Source: Kiloniella laminariae
GTDB lineage: Bacteria; Pseudomonadota; Alphaproteobacteria; Kiloniellales; Kiloniellaceae
Reading direction: 5' to 3'
Assembly (NCBI RefSeq): GCF_027214005.1
Contig: NZ_JAPWGY010000001.1
Coordinates: 930,001-994,000 of the forward strand
DNA: 64,000 nucleotides
This document shows positions 51,431-60,725 of the stretch, one piece after another. How positions within the stretch are numbered: the first letter of the stretch is position 1; every line of letters starts with the position of its first letter. The position numbers and the translations under genes are program-made. A model generated the notes under the pieces. The model saw nothing but the letters and a program-made list of their open reading frames with translations, did not search any database and was not told the origin of the DNA.

Positions 51431-51631
51431 TTCTTCCTCCAACTGTTCATCATTGCGCCTGCCAGTAACGCCCGAAGTTCACTCCCGGGGTCGGGACAAT
51501 GGCTCGCTCTGGCATGGCCGTTTTTGTTTGCTCAGGCTTGGGCCCGATTTGCTCTGTACGTCTCTCTGTCACCGACTGTCGCGTTTTGACTGTCTGTATT
51601 TCTCATCGGCGTGAGATTGTGTATAACGTAG

Positions 51632-51690
51632 ATTGTATACAATATTCAATATAATTTCTGCAGATCTTCTGAAAAAAAATTGTATACTCT
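51632..51690. promoter_or_regulatory. GntR-type operator sites in the divergent promoter region
   Basis: Perfect palindrome ATTGTATACAAT at 51632-51643 and a second, imperfect copy ATTGTATACTCT at 51679-51690, 47 bp apart. The pattern T-T-G-T-A-T-A-C-A-A fits known FCD-subfamily GntR operators. The region lies between the binding-protein gene (minus) and the GntR gene (plus), so the regulator probably controls both directions. Confidence 0.72.
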
Positions 51691-51758
51691 CCTTCATCTT
51701 CGCAGGCACCGCAGGAAATCCAGTGAAGATATCGTTGTAATTAAAGAGAGAATCTGAA

Positions 51759-52430
51759 GTGTTGGAAGGCTTGACAGGACTGGGCGTGGATCTCGCTAAA
51801 ACGGCGTCATCATCTGATATTATCTATGATGCGCTGCGTGACGGGATCATCAGTGGACAGATAAAAGCGGGGGAGTCGCTGCGGCAAGAACACGTTGCCA
51901 AGCTGTTTAATGTGTCCCGTATTCCTGTACGTGAAGCCTTGAACCGCCTTGAGGCTCAAGGGCTGGTACAAAGCCTGCGCTACAAGGGCTATGTCGTATC
52001 CTTGCTTTCACCTGCGGATGTCGAGGAAATCTACGAAGTCCGGGCAACGCTTGAGCCGATGGTGATTGAAAAATCTGTGGCGATGATGACCCCGGAAACA
52101 CTTGAGGAAGCCAGAAGATATTGTGAGCTTTTCAGCTCTGAGACTGATTCGTCAAAGTGGGGCGAATGGAACCGCCTGTTCCACGGTGCGCTCTACAAGG
52201 ATGCCAAGCGTCCGTTCCATCTCAAATTGATCGGTGAAGCGATTGACCGGGTTGATTCCTATATCCGGGCCCAGCTGGTTCTGACCAACGGGATGGAGAA
52301 AGCCCGCAAGGAACACCTTGAAATTCTTGCTGCCTGTGTTGAAGGGGACGGCGAATTGGCTGGCAAGAGAACACGTAAACACATCCTTGGTTCCTACAAG
52401 GTCCTGCGCAAGTATCTTGACAACCAGTAA
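51759..52430 (+). CDS. GntR family regulator, FCD subfamily
   Basis: 223 residues, GTG start. N-terminal winged helix: I-Y-D-A-L-R-D-G-I-I-S-G-Q-I-K-A-G-E and R-I-P-V-R-E-A-L-N-R-L-E-A-Q-G-L-V. C-terminal FCD ligand domain: Y-E-V-R-A-T-L-E-P-M and the metal-type histidines F-H-G-A-L-Y and K-E-H-L-E-I-L. Divergent from the catabolic cluster and very likely its local, substrate-responsive regulator. Confidence 0.9.
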   Translation: MLEGLTGLGVDLAKTASSSDIIYDALRDGIISGQIKAGESLRQEHVAKLFNVSRIPVREALNRLEAQGLVQSLRYKGYVVSLLSPADVEEIYEVRATLEPMVIEKSVAMMTPETLEEARRYCELFSSETDSSKWGEWNRLFHGALYKDAKRPFHLKLIGEAIDRVDSYIRAQLVLTNGMEKARKEHLEILAACVEGDGELAGKRTRKHILGSYKVLRKYLDNQ

Positions 52431-52447
52431 ATCATATCCGGTTTCGT

Positions 52448-53923
52448 CTAATCGATCAGGCTTTTGAAAAGCTCAAGTTTGCCGTTGGCACTGCGTTCAA
52501 GCCTGCGCTGGGCGATGATAGTAATTGTTGCCGGAAAATGCAGGGCTGAACGTGCCCATTCCTGCAGTTGCCGTATCTGATCGGGGGCAGGATCTTCTGG
52601 CACCGCAATTCTGAACTCGAGCTCCGTCAGGGAATTCTGGATAATCTGGTATTCCTGGATCGGGGCAATGGCCAGCAGTTTCCCGTTATCGGTTGCTGAA
52701 ATACTAATCCAGCGATAGCTGCCATCCGGATGACGCAGACGATTTCTTTCGCGCCCGAGGATACGTTCGAGAACGGGAAGGCCGCGTCCACAGGCGCAGG
52801 GGGGACCCAACACAGCATAATCGCCGACTGCGTACCGGATCAGCGGCATGGCAAAATTGTGCAGGGGGGTGACCAGCACCTTGCCGGGTTGTCCCGGCAG
52901 GCAAGGACTGCCGTCGTCGTTCACCACCTCCAAAAACACACCTTCACTCTGGACATGATAATGCGGATGTTCCGGGCATTGCAGGGCAAGGTATCCCAGC
53001 TCCCGAGTGGAATAGAGGTCAACAAGTTCGATGCCAAAAGCTTTCCGGCAAATGGCACGTGTCTCTTCTGTCATGATTTCCGAAATGGTTTCAATCTGTC
53101 TGAGGCGGTTTGCCTTTAGTCCCTTGTCGAGAAAATGCTGAGCCAGGCGATGGATAATACTGGGAAAGGTAATCAGGAAATCCGGATCATTGTCCAGCAA
53201 CCATTTGCCCTGCTGTTCAACAGGGGTGTTGATGTTCAATCCTGCCGTCGGACCGGTCCGGATCAGGGCATTGGCCCCACGTTCAGAAGACCAGCCGTGC
53301 CCGGTAACACCGGGGTAAACCGCTTGTCCGGTCTTGGAGATACGGATATGTCCCAGTTTCCAGTCGGGATTGCGCTGGTGCCAGATGTGATCCCTGAGGG
53401 TAAAGGCGCGCCAGAATACACCGCTGAGGGCCGTGTTCTTGACGCCAATCGGTTGTCCGGTAGACCCTGATGTGTATTTGGTTGTGACGCTACCATGGGC
53501 CTTGAGCAGTTTGCCAGACGTCAAGGTAGTCTGGTTGGCGTTGATATCCCCACGGGCCAGAACGGGGTATTCCTGCCAGATTTCAGCAAGATGCTCGGGG
53601 CTATCAGCTTTGGGGTAATCTTTGTAGAAAGGCACAGTTTTTTGGCTATGCTGGACAAGCTGGTAGAGCTGTTTGAATTGCATTTCCCGGATTTTCTCTG
53701 GCGTCCACCACTGGGTATTCTCCAGTTGGGTCAGGCTGGAGATAACTGCAAGGTTTGAGGCTGTGCTGATAACGGGGAAGGCAAGATGGGGAACCGCGCA
53801 GTTCAGCTCATAACGGGACAGCCAGTTATTGTGGGCTTTTGAAGATGTCTTAGAAGGTAAGGGCGTTGTTTTTTGAGTTTTCTTCACTGTTTTTGTAACA
53901 GGTCGAGCTGCTTTTTTCTTCAT
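52448..53923 (-). CDS. PaaK/CapK-like AMP-forming ligase
   Basis: About 491 residues from ATG 53923 (GGGGA upstream). Adenylate-forming family: P-loop T-K-Y-T-S-G-S-T-G-Q-P-I-G, then D-L-Y-S-T-R-E-L-G-Y and the downstream R-Y-A-V-G-D-Y-A, resembling phenylacetate-CoA ligase relatives used in coenzyme A or polysaccharide/secondary-metabolite chemistry. The N-terminus is unusual: a Lys/Thr/Pro-rich basic tail (K-K-K-A-A-R-P-V-T-K-T-V-K-K-T-Q-K) of about 30 residues. Substrate unknown. Converges on the GntR gene with a 17-bp gap. Confidence 0.78.
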   Translation of the reverse strand: MKKKAARPVTKTVKKTQKTTPLPSKTSSKAHNNWLSRYELNCAVPHLAFPVISTASNLAVISSLTQLENTQWWTPEKIREMQFKQLYQLVQHSQKTVPFYKDYPKADSPEHLAEIWQEYPVLARGDINANQTTLTSGKLLKAHGSVTTKYTSGSTGQPIGVKNTALSGVFWRAFTLRDHIWHQRNPDWKLGHIRISKTGQAVYPGVTGHGWSSERGANALIRTGPTAGLNINTPVEQQGKWLLDNDPDFLITFPSIIHRLAQHFLDKGLKANRLRQIETISEIMTEETRAICRKAFGIELVDLYSTRELGYLALQCPEHPHYHVQSEGVFLEVVNDDGSPCLPGQPGKVLVTPLHNFAMPLIRYAVGDYAVLGPPCACGRGLPVLERILGRERNRLRHPDGSYRWISISATDNGKLLAIAPIQEYQIIQNSLTELEFRIAVPEDPAPDQIRQLQEWARSALHFPATITIIAQRRLERSANGKLELFKSLID

Positions 53924-54011
53924 TAAGTTTCCCCGCCAGGCAAAGAACAGATGAATGTTACCTGATTTTGCGATCGCGGGGGAATTTATTCCGATTGATG
54001 GCCTGTTGGGC

Positions 54012-54695
54012 TCAGTCCTGTAGAACCAGCAGGGCGGTGGAGCTGAACTCGCGGCGGTAGAGTACAATAACCACAACGAGCGAAGCCAACATCAATGCCA
54101 GAGGGTGAAACATCCAGGCAAGGGCCGCAGATCCAAAGAAAAAGGCGCGCAAGCCCCGGTTAAAGTGATGTCCGGCCCGGCAACTCAGTTTTGTGGCACG
54201 TTTGGCATGCTGTTCCAGTTTGATCGGATCAGCTTCCTTGACCGGAGCACTGCCGACCATGATGTTGCAATAGTTGGTCAGACGAAAGGCCCAAGCAAAC
54301 TTGAAAAAGGCATAGACAAAAATCAGGGCCAGCAGCAACACTTTGAATTCCCAGACCACCGGACTACTGTCCACCGCATAGGGCAGGTGTTTGATCGACT
54401 GGGTAACCAGGGTCGGGTTGCCGAGCAGGGCGATAATACCCCCGAGGATCAGCATGGCCGTCGAGGCGAAAAAAGCAATGCCGGTCATCAGGTTGCCAAG
54501 GATGGTGGTGTCAATCATCCGAAGATCACGGGTGACCATTTCCATCATCCAGCGTTCGCGATAGACATTGATCCGGTTGGTCAGGCTTTTGTCGGACCAG
54601 CGACTGTGATCAGCAAAAAGCGTATAGGCCAGCCAGGACGCGACAAAGACTGCAAGGGCCAGCCAGTCGAGGGAAGAAAAAAGTGTCAGGTTCAA
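54012..54695 (-). CDS. DUF599 family membrane protein
   Basis: 227 residues; TTG start with AAGGA upstream. Four or five membrane helices. Matches DUF599 proteins: N-R-I-N-V-Y-R-E-R-W-M-M-E-M, R-M-I-D-T-T-I-L-G-N-L-M, F-A-W-A-F-R-L-T-N-Y and G-H-H-F-N-R-G-L-R-A-F-F-F. Function unknown. Confidence 0.85.
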   Translation of the reverse strand: MNLTLFSSLDWLALAVFVASWLAYTLFADHSRWSDKSLTNRINVYRERWMMEMVTRDLRMIDTTILGNLMTGIAFFASTAMLILGGIIALLGNPTLVTQSIKHLPYAVDSSPVVWEFKVLLLALIFVYAFFKFAWAFRLTNYCNIMVGSAPVKEADPIKLEQHAKRATKLSCRAGHHFNRGLRAFFFGSAALAWMFHPLALMLASLVVVIVLYRREFSSTALLVLQD

Positions 54696-54819
54696 TGGCG
54701 CAGTCCTTGTTTTCAGCTATTCAGCTGGGTGTATTCAGCCAGAGCCTATGCTCGATGCTGTCTGTTCGGCTATAGCGCTCTGGTTCCGGACCGCTTGGCA
54801 ATAGCCGGATTTTCCTGTT

Positions 54820-55215
54820 TTAGCTGGAAGGGGGCTGTTTGGCGATCTTTCGGTACAGATCTTCCATGATTTCATTATTGTGATTCTGGACAATCAACTG
54901 AGAGCGGAAAAGTTCAAAGAGTTCGAAAGCCGTGATCAGCAGAAAAACCAGAACCCCGAGTTCGATGTTGCCGGTAAAAAGAAAAATAATGGCGATCAGA
55001 AAGATGGTAATGTTGGCAATACCCCGCCCCCATTTGCCGAGGTAGAAATGATGCAGTCCGGCAATGAAAACGTAATTCAAAGTGGCATAGGTATCAGGGT
55101 CTTTGAGCTGCTTTTCTGTTTCTTTAAAGAATGAAAGTCGCTGGTCGTCGGGTAAATCCCGGACCTGTTTGCGCAGAGCTTCTTCTTTGGCCAGGACCTC
55201 TTCTTTGCTTAACAT
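54820..55215 (-). CDS. TM2-like small membrane protein
   Basis: 131 residues; AAGGAG upstream. Charged helical N-terminus (K-E-E-V-L-A-K-E-E-A-L-R-K-Q), then G-L-H-H-F-Y-L-G-K-W-G-R-G-I-A-N-I-T-I-F-L and a second helix (E-L-G-V-L-V-F-L-L-I-T-A-F-E-L-F), the two-helix layout with the H-x-F-Y-L-G motif of TM2 domain proteins. Function unknown. Confidence 0.75.
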   Translation of the reverse strand: MLSKEEVLAKEEALRKQVRDLPDDQRLSFFKETEKQLKDPDTYATLNYVFIAGLHHFYLGKWGRGIANITIFLIAIIFLFTGNIELGVLVFLLITAFELFELFRSQLIVQNHNNEIMEDLYRKIAKQPPSS

Positions 55216-55442
55216 GTCAGCTCCTTGAGTTTGAGATCGCCTGATTTGCGATCACTTGCCATTGGACAGCATTATGAATTGTTATTCCAGATCTGTTCAG
55301 GCGAAGGCTGTTCCGGGCTATTTCAGTATCTTTATTACCCGAATAATAGCCCGGCGGTACCTCTGCCAGATCAGATCTCCGATTGGATCTCTGGGTCAAA
55401 GCGCTTTTAATGACCCGGTTTTCCGGGCGTCCTCCGGGTTGC

Positions 55443-55655
55443 CTAGCGACCCAGCGTAACGATTACTGCTTCACGTTTCCAGAACAGCATAAAGCGTTTT
55501 TGTTCGACGATCTGAAAGACCACATTCCAGCCCTCGGCAGCTTCGGCATTGAGCATGGTTTCCATTTTCTTGATTGGAATACCGGATGCGCCAAGAAAGA
55601 TTGTGCCCAGTCCGCCTTCAACCACGTGAATGATTTTGTATTCTTTGTAAGCCAC
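55443..55655 (-). CDS. DUF4177-like small protein
   Basis: 70 residues. Y-K-I-I-H-V-V-E ... M-E-T-M-L-N-A-E-A-A-E-G-W-N-V-V-F-Q-I resembles DUF4177 (short beta-alpha-beta with a conserved G-W). Function unknown. The start has little Shine-Dalgarno support. Confidence 0.7.
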   Translation of the reverse strand: MAYKEYKIIHVVEGGLGTIFLGASGIPIKKMETMLNAEAAEGWNVVFQIVEQKRFMLFWKREAVIVTLGR

Positions 55656-55999
55656 GAATGCCCCCTATGAGATGTTCAGCTGTTGGTAAAAAAATCCATA
55701 AAATCAATAGTGAAGACATGCCGGGTTGTAAAGATTGAAACCCGAAGATGTGTGGGATTGAGAAGCCGCGGCAAAGAGGTGTTGCTTCTATCCTGAGATG
55801 ATGTGCCGTCCAGGCACAAGTCTTTTTTGGGATATACTGCTTGATCTTGGGGGAGAGAATGTGTATCCCTTTGGCACTAGCTAAAGGGATGCGCTTGAAA
55901 ATACAGTGTATTGAATAATAAGGAATTATTACCTGGAGTTCACAAGAGAATGTTTTCTCGGGTGTTTTCTCAGGGATTTAAAAGTAAGAGGTTTTATTA
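55656..55999. other. intergenic region upstream of the XRE regulator
   Basis: Contains an inverted repeat ATCCCTTT ... AAAGGGAT (55865-55890, 8-bp arms, 10-base loop) about 110 bp before the regulator start; it may be an operator or a terminator without T run. Nothing else convincing; the last 100 bp are AT-rich and probably hold the promoter. Confidence 0.45.
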
Positions 56000-56383
56000 A
56001 TGACGTATGTGACAATTGGTGAACGTATTGCTACCGCCCGCAAAAGCAGAGGACTTACTGCTTCTCAGCTGGCCCGTCGGGTCGGGGTCAAGGTATCCAC
56101 AGTGAACAACTGGGAAAGCGATCGTTCCGAACCCCGTGCAAACAAGCTGGTGAGCATGGCCGGGGTTCTGGGTGTCAGCATGATGTGGTTGATCGAAGGA
56201 AATAGCGATGGCACAGATCTGCCACCAAGTGTTGAGGTGGTGGAAACTGCTGATCTGCAGAGCAAAATCGAACGTCTCCAGTCCATGCATGAGCGCATGG
56301 TGCAGCTGCTGTTCGAAATTTCCAGCGAAGTTAACCGGGTTCAGCGCGGTATCCGCGAAGAACAGGCTGATGGTATCGGCTAA
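56000..56383 (+). CDS. XRE family transcriptional regulator
   Basis: 127 residues; AAGAGG 8 bases upstream. Helix-turn-helix in residues about 7-62: R-I-A-T-A-R-K-S-R-G-L-T-A-S-Q-L-A-R-R-V-G followed by V-N-N-W-E-S-D-R-S-E-P-R-A. The C-terminal 50 residues form a leucine-heptad coiled coil, probably for dimerisation. Regulon unknown; resembles the stand-alone XRE regulators common in alphaproteobacteria. Confidence 0.85.
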   Translation: MTYVTIGERIATARKSRGLTASQLARRVGVKVSTVNNWESDRSEPRANKLVSMAGVLGVSMMWLIEGNSDGTDLPPSVEVVETADLQSKIERLQSMHERMVQLLFEISSEVNRVQRGIREEQADGIG

Positions 56384-56759
56384 AGCCAAACGGCTTTTCT
56401 ACGGCTTTATGGTAACAGACAGGGTCCAATTCGGGCCCTGTTTGCGGTTTTATTGACTTTCAAGAATGTGAAAGGTCGGATCTGTGCAGGCTGGGCAAGA
56501 TACGACCGTAATCCTTAGGGCTATGATTGACGATGGATGTGGCTGTTGGAATTCAAAACCCAGTAAAGGATACCAATATACGACCCTGATCAGACTGTCG
56601 GGAACAGCCGGTCTTTGTGACATCATGCCTGACAGTTCTGACAAAAAAAGAAGACCGGAACAGGGCTGCTCCGGTCTCGAGGGTGTCATCGGCAACTGGC
56701 AGGTCCCGATGACAGAGCAGGTGATACGTCGTCAGGGTGGCGGGGAAACAAAATCGGAA
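56384..56759. other. intergenic region with two terminators
   Basis: CAGGGTCC ... GGGCCCTG + TTTGCGGTTTT (56420-56447) closes the regulator gene on the + strand. GACCGGA ... TCCGGTC next to a run of seven A (56642-56676) is a good minus-strand intrinsic terminator for the binding-protein gene at 56760. Small frames in between lack ribosome sites; I call no gene. Confidence 0.65.
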
Positions 56760-58343
56760 TTAACTGGCCAGCCAGACCCTTTCGCCTGAACGGTGGCCCG
56801 ACATCTCGTTTTCCGGTGAGGCCTCGAAACCCATGACATCTGCAGTGGCAATATCGACAAAGTCGGCAAACATCGGGGTGAGGGCCCCGCCTTCTTCACT
56901 GATCATCCGCTGCAGTTCATAATAAATTTCTGCACGCTTACTGGTATCAAGCTCGGCTCTGACCGAAAGCAGCAGTTTGTCGAAGTCTTCCCGTTTCCAG
57001 AAGGTATCGTTCCAGGACGCGTCGGACTGAAAGACTGTGGACATCATCATCTCGCCAGTCGGGCGTCCATCCCAATAAACCGGACAGAACGGCTTTTTCA
57101 TCCAGACATCCGACCAGAAACCATCCGCAGGCTCACGGACGATATCAACATTTATTCCGGCAGCTGCAGCACTTTCTCGCAAGAGAACACCAGCATCTAC
57201 CGCGCCGACAAAAGCGGCATCCGAGGTGTGGAAAGGAATGGAGAGGCTGTCGAGTCCGGCCTGTTTCAGGTGGAACTTTGCCTTGTCCGGGTCATAGCTG
57301 TGCTGGGGCAGGTCTTTGGCGTGATAGGGATCGGTTTCCGGGACCGGATGGTCATTCCCGACCCGACCGTAACCCCGCAGAATGGTATTAACCAGCTGCT
57401 CCCGGTCGATGGCATATTTGAGTGCGAGACGGACATGGTTGTTGTCAAAGGGGGCCATATCGGTGCGCATGGCAAAGGTAAAGTGACGTCCACCAGCAGA
57501 ACGCAGAATTTGCAGGTTTTTGTTGCGCTTCATGAGTCCCAGGGTTTTGGGGTCTGGTGCGTTCATCAGATGAATGGCGCCGGTTTGCAGCGCAGAGGAA
57601 CGGGCGGCCGTATCGTTGATCGCCAGGGTTTCAATCGCCTCGACATGGGCGCGACCTTCTTTCCAGTAGTTCGGGTTTTTACGGGTAATCGCCCGAACGC
57701 CCGGCTCCCAGGATTCCAGGATATAACCGCCAGTTCCAACGCCGTTACTGGGGTTCTCGTCTTTCTGGATGACTTTGAAGTGTCGATCAGCGAGCAGATA
57801 AGGCAGGTCTGCATTGCCGGAGGTCAACTCGACGATTACCTTGTTCTTGCCGTCAGTGCGAACATCGGCGATTCCAGAAGCCAGACCCTTGCCGCCTGAT
57901 TCAGAAGCTTCCCCGCGATGCTGGTTGAGCGAGAAGACCACATCCTCTGCGTCCATCGTCTTGCCGTTGTGAAACTCGACTCCCTGACGCAGGTTGAAGA
58001 CCCATTTTTGGGCACCGGGTTCGACATCCCAGCTTTCGGCAAGCTCAGGTATGGCCTGACCGTCAGATGCAATCTCGACCAGATTGTTACGCAGCTGGTA
58101 ATTGACGTTGACGATCATGCGATCGACCTGTTTTCCCGGAGCAAGGTCATCAACGGTAGACGCGCCAAGCATGCCCTGTTTCAGCGTCCCGCCTTTGTTC
58201 GGGCTTTGGGCAAGAGCACCTGAACTCAGTAAAGTTGAAGCAGCCGTGGCGGTCAGACCAAGGACAGCAGCCTTTTCGAAGAAATCACGGCGGGTGATTT
58301 TTCCAGTGGAAACCATGTGTTGATAGTGGGATATTTCAGACAA
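56760..58343 (-). CDS. peptide/nickel-type ABC substrate-binding protein with Tat signal
   Basis: 527 residues, family-5 solute-binding protein (DppA/OppA type). TTG start with an ideal AAGGAGG site. Twin-arginine signal T-R-R-D-F-F-E-K-A with A-A-S-T-L-L-S-S-G-A-L-A cleavage. Core: G-T-L-K-Q-G-M-L-G-A, L-A-E-S-W-D-V-E-P-G-A-Q-K-W-V-F-N-L-R, V-V-F-S-L-N-Q-H. Periplasmic; ligand unknown (peptide, opine, or other). No permease or ATPase genes lie beside it, so it is an orphan here. Confidence 0.88.
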   Translation of the reverse strand: MSEISHYQHMVSTGKITRRDFFEKAAVLGLTATAASTLLSSGALAQSPNKGGTLKQGMLGASTVDDLAPGKQVDRMIVNVNYQLRNNLVEIASDGQAIPELAESWDVEPGAQKWVFNLRQGVEFHNGKTMDAEDVVFSLNQHRGEASESGGKGLASGIADVRTDGKNKVIVELTSGNADLPYLLADRHFKVIQKDENPSNGVGTGGYILESWEPGVRAITRKNPNYWKEGRAHVEAIETLAINDTAARSSALQTGAIHLMNAPDPKTLGLMKRNKNLQILRSAGGRHFTFAMRTDMAPFDNNHVRLALKYAIDREQLVNTILRGYGRVGNDHPVPETDPYHAKDLPQHSYDPDKAKFHLKQAGLDSLSIPFHTSDAAFVGAVDAGVLLRESAAAAGINVDIVREPADGFWSDVWMKKPFCPVYWDGRPTGEMMMSTVFQSDASWNDTFWKREDFDKLLLSVRAELDTSKRAEIYYELQRMISEEGGALTPMFADFVDIATADVMGFEASPENEMSGHRSGERVWLAS

Positions 58344-58673
58344 GTGATCCTCCTTCGCGGAGCCGACGGCTCATCGCAAACCCAAATTCCAGGCTTTGTT
58401 TGTTAATATCGCAGGGGAGGTACCAAACCCGCTTTTGCTCATCGATGTTCTTGTGAAAAGTTCATCAACAACGAGGCCTATTAGACATGCTTTAGTGGGT
58501 AAAACTTTTCTTATTTCTCTGGTTTCAATACATAAATCTACGCAGTGTATAAAAATATCCGGAAACAAACTCTGCCCCGAGGTGCTCGAGGTAACCCGGG
58601 GGAAAGGGCAAGGAAGGCCTTTGCTGGCCAACAGCTTTCCTTGCCTGATTTTTAAAGCGCCTAAAACTTCCGT
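58344..58673. other. intergenic region with bidirectional hairpin
   Basis: GGCAAGGAA ... TTCCTTGCC at 58607-58645 followed by TGATTTTT on the + strand; it also lies just after the stop of the minus-strand gene at 58674 and can end it. The part near 58344 must contain the promoter of the binding-protein gene; nothing specific stands out. Confidence 0.5.
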
Positions 58674-60176
58674 TCAGATGTCACGGTCATAAATCCAGGT
58701 TTCCGGGATTGGCGTGGGGCAGCCCGTGGTCGATACCAGGGGAAACTCGACGTCTTTGGTAAAGGGCCTCGGGGACATCTTTTTGCTCTCCAGCGCGGCT
58801 TTAAGTTCGGCTTTGCTGCCCCAGGTGGCATAACGTGTCGGGGTGTAAAAACATTCTTCAACCTTTTCCCAGTCCGCTGACAACATGTCGTGTTTCCAGA
58901 CCCGACGATTGTTGATGTAGAGCGCCTGTGAAGGGATTGCGGAGTATTTGTAATGCAGCTTCAATTTGCCATCACTGCAACAGAGTTTGAAGCCCAGGTC
59001 TCCGCCCTGAAAGGCGATCAGCTTTCCTGTGGCGGCATAGTTCAGCAGATTATGTGCCTTGCCGACCCGTACAGCAAAATCCCAATTGCCACTGAAGCAG
59101 TCAGCTGCTGGCGTGTATTTGTAGTGCCGTTCACCTTCACTGAAAGATTCATTGGTTTCATCACAGAGTTCTTTGATCAAGGCGGCGGCGTCTTCGTACT
59201 GATCGCCGACAGCAAATCCGGGGACCCCGGTGATCTCCGTCCCGGTGTCGCTGTTTAGGAGACTCTCGGCAATCGAGCCGACTGTTTGCTGATCCTTGTG
59301 GTCATCATTGAGGCGTTTGGCCAAGGTGTTCGCCGGGGTGGCCGGAACTTCAGACGGCGCCGGGGTATAGCCTGCCTTGTTGAGGTAATCGAGATCATTC
59401 TTCGGCCTTTCGCCCGGACAACAGACAAACAACAGGTGGTGGGTGACCCCCCGGTATTCCTTTGAAGCGACGAGCTTGTCCCAGGATGCCTTGGTCGGGA
59501 ACGTGCGTGGAGGTGGAGGGTTGCCCGTGGCGAGCATGGCCCGCGCCGCCATGCGCTGTTCCTGGCTCATGGTGGCGAACTTCCATCGGGTAGGCAAGAA
59601 GCGGGTTGGGATTGGAAACTTGTTGGGGCGGTAAGGGATCCAGTAGACCAGCTTGATATCAACCCGGTAATAACTTCGCGCCACGGTCTCGATTGTCCCG
59701 TGGGGAATGTCTGGATCTTCTGGCGGTGTGGACAGGTCGGGATCTTCTGGTGCTTCAGGAATTTCGGTCATAATTTCTGCCGGAAGATCAGCCCCGGCGA
59801 GTTCAAAGTCCTGTTCCAGTCGCGGGGGCTGGCCGGGACGGTCCCGCAGGACCATCACCTTGACCTTGTTCCCTTGACGCAGGGCAAAGCGTTGTTTCAG
59901 GTCAGGGGGATCATCATCGAACAACTTCCCGGTAACGATCGCTTCCAGGGTTTTCGGCGTGATCAGTCGCCGGTTCTCCGGATCTGGACGGGTTAGCGAT
60001 AACAGAATTTTTGCAAGGGTTTCTGGATGGGGAGGTAGTTTTTCTCCGCCAAGTCCAGCGGCGTCCAGGTGTTTTTTCAGAGTGGTTTTGCCCCAGGATG
60101 CCATCTTCTTATGGGCTTTGTCGCGGGTGATTTCTTCATTATCCAGGGCGGTGATGACAGTGAACAGGTCCTCCAT
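58674..60176 (-). CDS. large hypothetical protein
   Basis: About 500 residues from ATG 60176 (GGGGAGAG upstream). No family recognised. The N-terminal 60 residues are helical; a Pro/Asp/Glu-rich linker (E-A-P-E-D-P-D-L-S-T-P-P-E-D-P-D) separates them from a larger C-terminal part with many aromatic residues, Y-Y-R-V-D-I-K-L-V-Y-W-I-P-Y, H-L-L-F-V-C-C-P-G and S-G-N-W-D-F-A-V-R-V-G. No signal peptide. Single gene, divergent from the small + strand gene at 60343. Confidence 0.7.
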   Translation of the reverse strand: MEDLFTVITALDNEEITRDKAHKKMASWGKTTLKKHLDAAGLGGEKLPPHPETLAKILLSLTRPDPENRRLITPKTLEAIVTGKLFDDDPPDLKQRFALRQGNKVKVMVLRDRPGQPPRLEQDFELAGADLPAEIMTEIPEAPEDPDLSTPPEDPDIPHGTIETVARSYYRVDIKLVYWIPYRPNKFPIPTRFLPTRWKFATMSQEQRMAARAMLATGNPPPPRTFPTKASWDKLVASKEYRGVTHHLLFVCCPGERPKNDLDYLNKAGYTPAPSEVPATPANTLAKRLNDDHKDQQTVGSIAESLLNSDTGTEITGVPGFAVGDQYEDAAALIKELCDETNESFSEGERHYKYTPAADCFSGNWDFAVRVGKAHNLLNYAATGKLIAFQGGDLGFKLCCSDGKLKLHYKYSAIPSQALYINNRRVWKHDMLSADWEKVEECFYTPTRYATWGSKAELKAALESKKMSPRPFTKDVEFPLVSTTGCPTPIPETWIYDRDI

Positions 60177-60342
60177 AGCGCTCTCCCCTTGTTTTGTTTC
60201 TCCGATGATTTTTTTTAGGTGGCTCTTGCAAAACAGCAGAGTATATAGAAAAAACGACAACCATCGGGGGATTAGTTCATCAAACTTTCGTGTAGACAGG
60301 TCTGGTCTTGACAAAAACAGATAAGTGTTCTCTTTTTGTTCT

Positions 60343-60639
60343 ATGTCATTTGCTCAAGCCAAACCCCAAACAACGGAACCAAGGTTTTATCGCGTTACGG
60401 TCTTTGCGCCGGGCAGAGTTGCGGTCCGTACCCAGGAGCTGTTCGGGGTTCGGAACAAAGCCGAAGCCCTACAGGCTGCGCGTCAGATTCTTCTGGAATA
60501 CCTCGAGCAAGGCCACCAGACCGGAGCCGTAGAGCTCCGCGGGCAGGGAACGATGATCGCGATCTCACGCGATCCCGGATCGATCGAGCTGGAAGAGACT
60601 GACCTGATCAATCTTCTGCCCGGAACGTCGGTTTTATAA
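60343..60639 (+). CDS. small hypothetical protein
   Basis: About 98 residues from ATG 60343; the upstream M at 60325 is also possible, and neither has a clear Shine-Dalgarno. R-F-Y-R-V-T-V-F-A-P-G-R-V-A-V-R-T-Q-E, then a helix (A-L-Q-A-A-R-Q-I-L-L-E-Y-L) and G-Q-G-T-M-I-A-I-S: a small alpha/beta fold. Function unknown. Confidence 0.6.
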   Translation: MSFAQAKPQTTEPRFYRVTVFAPGRVAVRTQELFGVRNKAEALQAARQILLEYLEQGHQTGAVELRGQGTMIAISRDPGSIELEETDLINLLPGTSVL

Positions 60640-60656
60640 AAAACCACTAAAAAAAC

Positions 60657-60711
60657 ACTGGCCCAACTCACGCATGATATGCGCGAAATATTGGGCCAGT
60701 TTTAGTTTTTG
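60657..60711. terminator. bidirectional intrinsic terminator
   Basis: ACTGGCCCAA ... TTGGGCCAGT, perfect 10-bp stem, followed by TTTAGTTTTT on one side and preceded by an A run on the other. It lies between convergent genes at 60639 and 60726 and can end both. Confidence 0.85.
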
Positions 60712-60725
60712 GATTGTTTCTCTAT

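Noticed and set aside
58396-58692. 98-codon + strand frame in the gap after the Tat-exported binding protein
   Set aside because: No ribosome site, runs through a hairpin terminator and into the antisense of the next gene.
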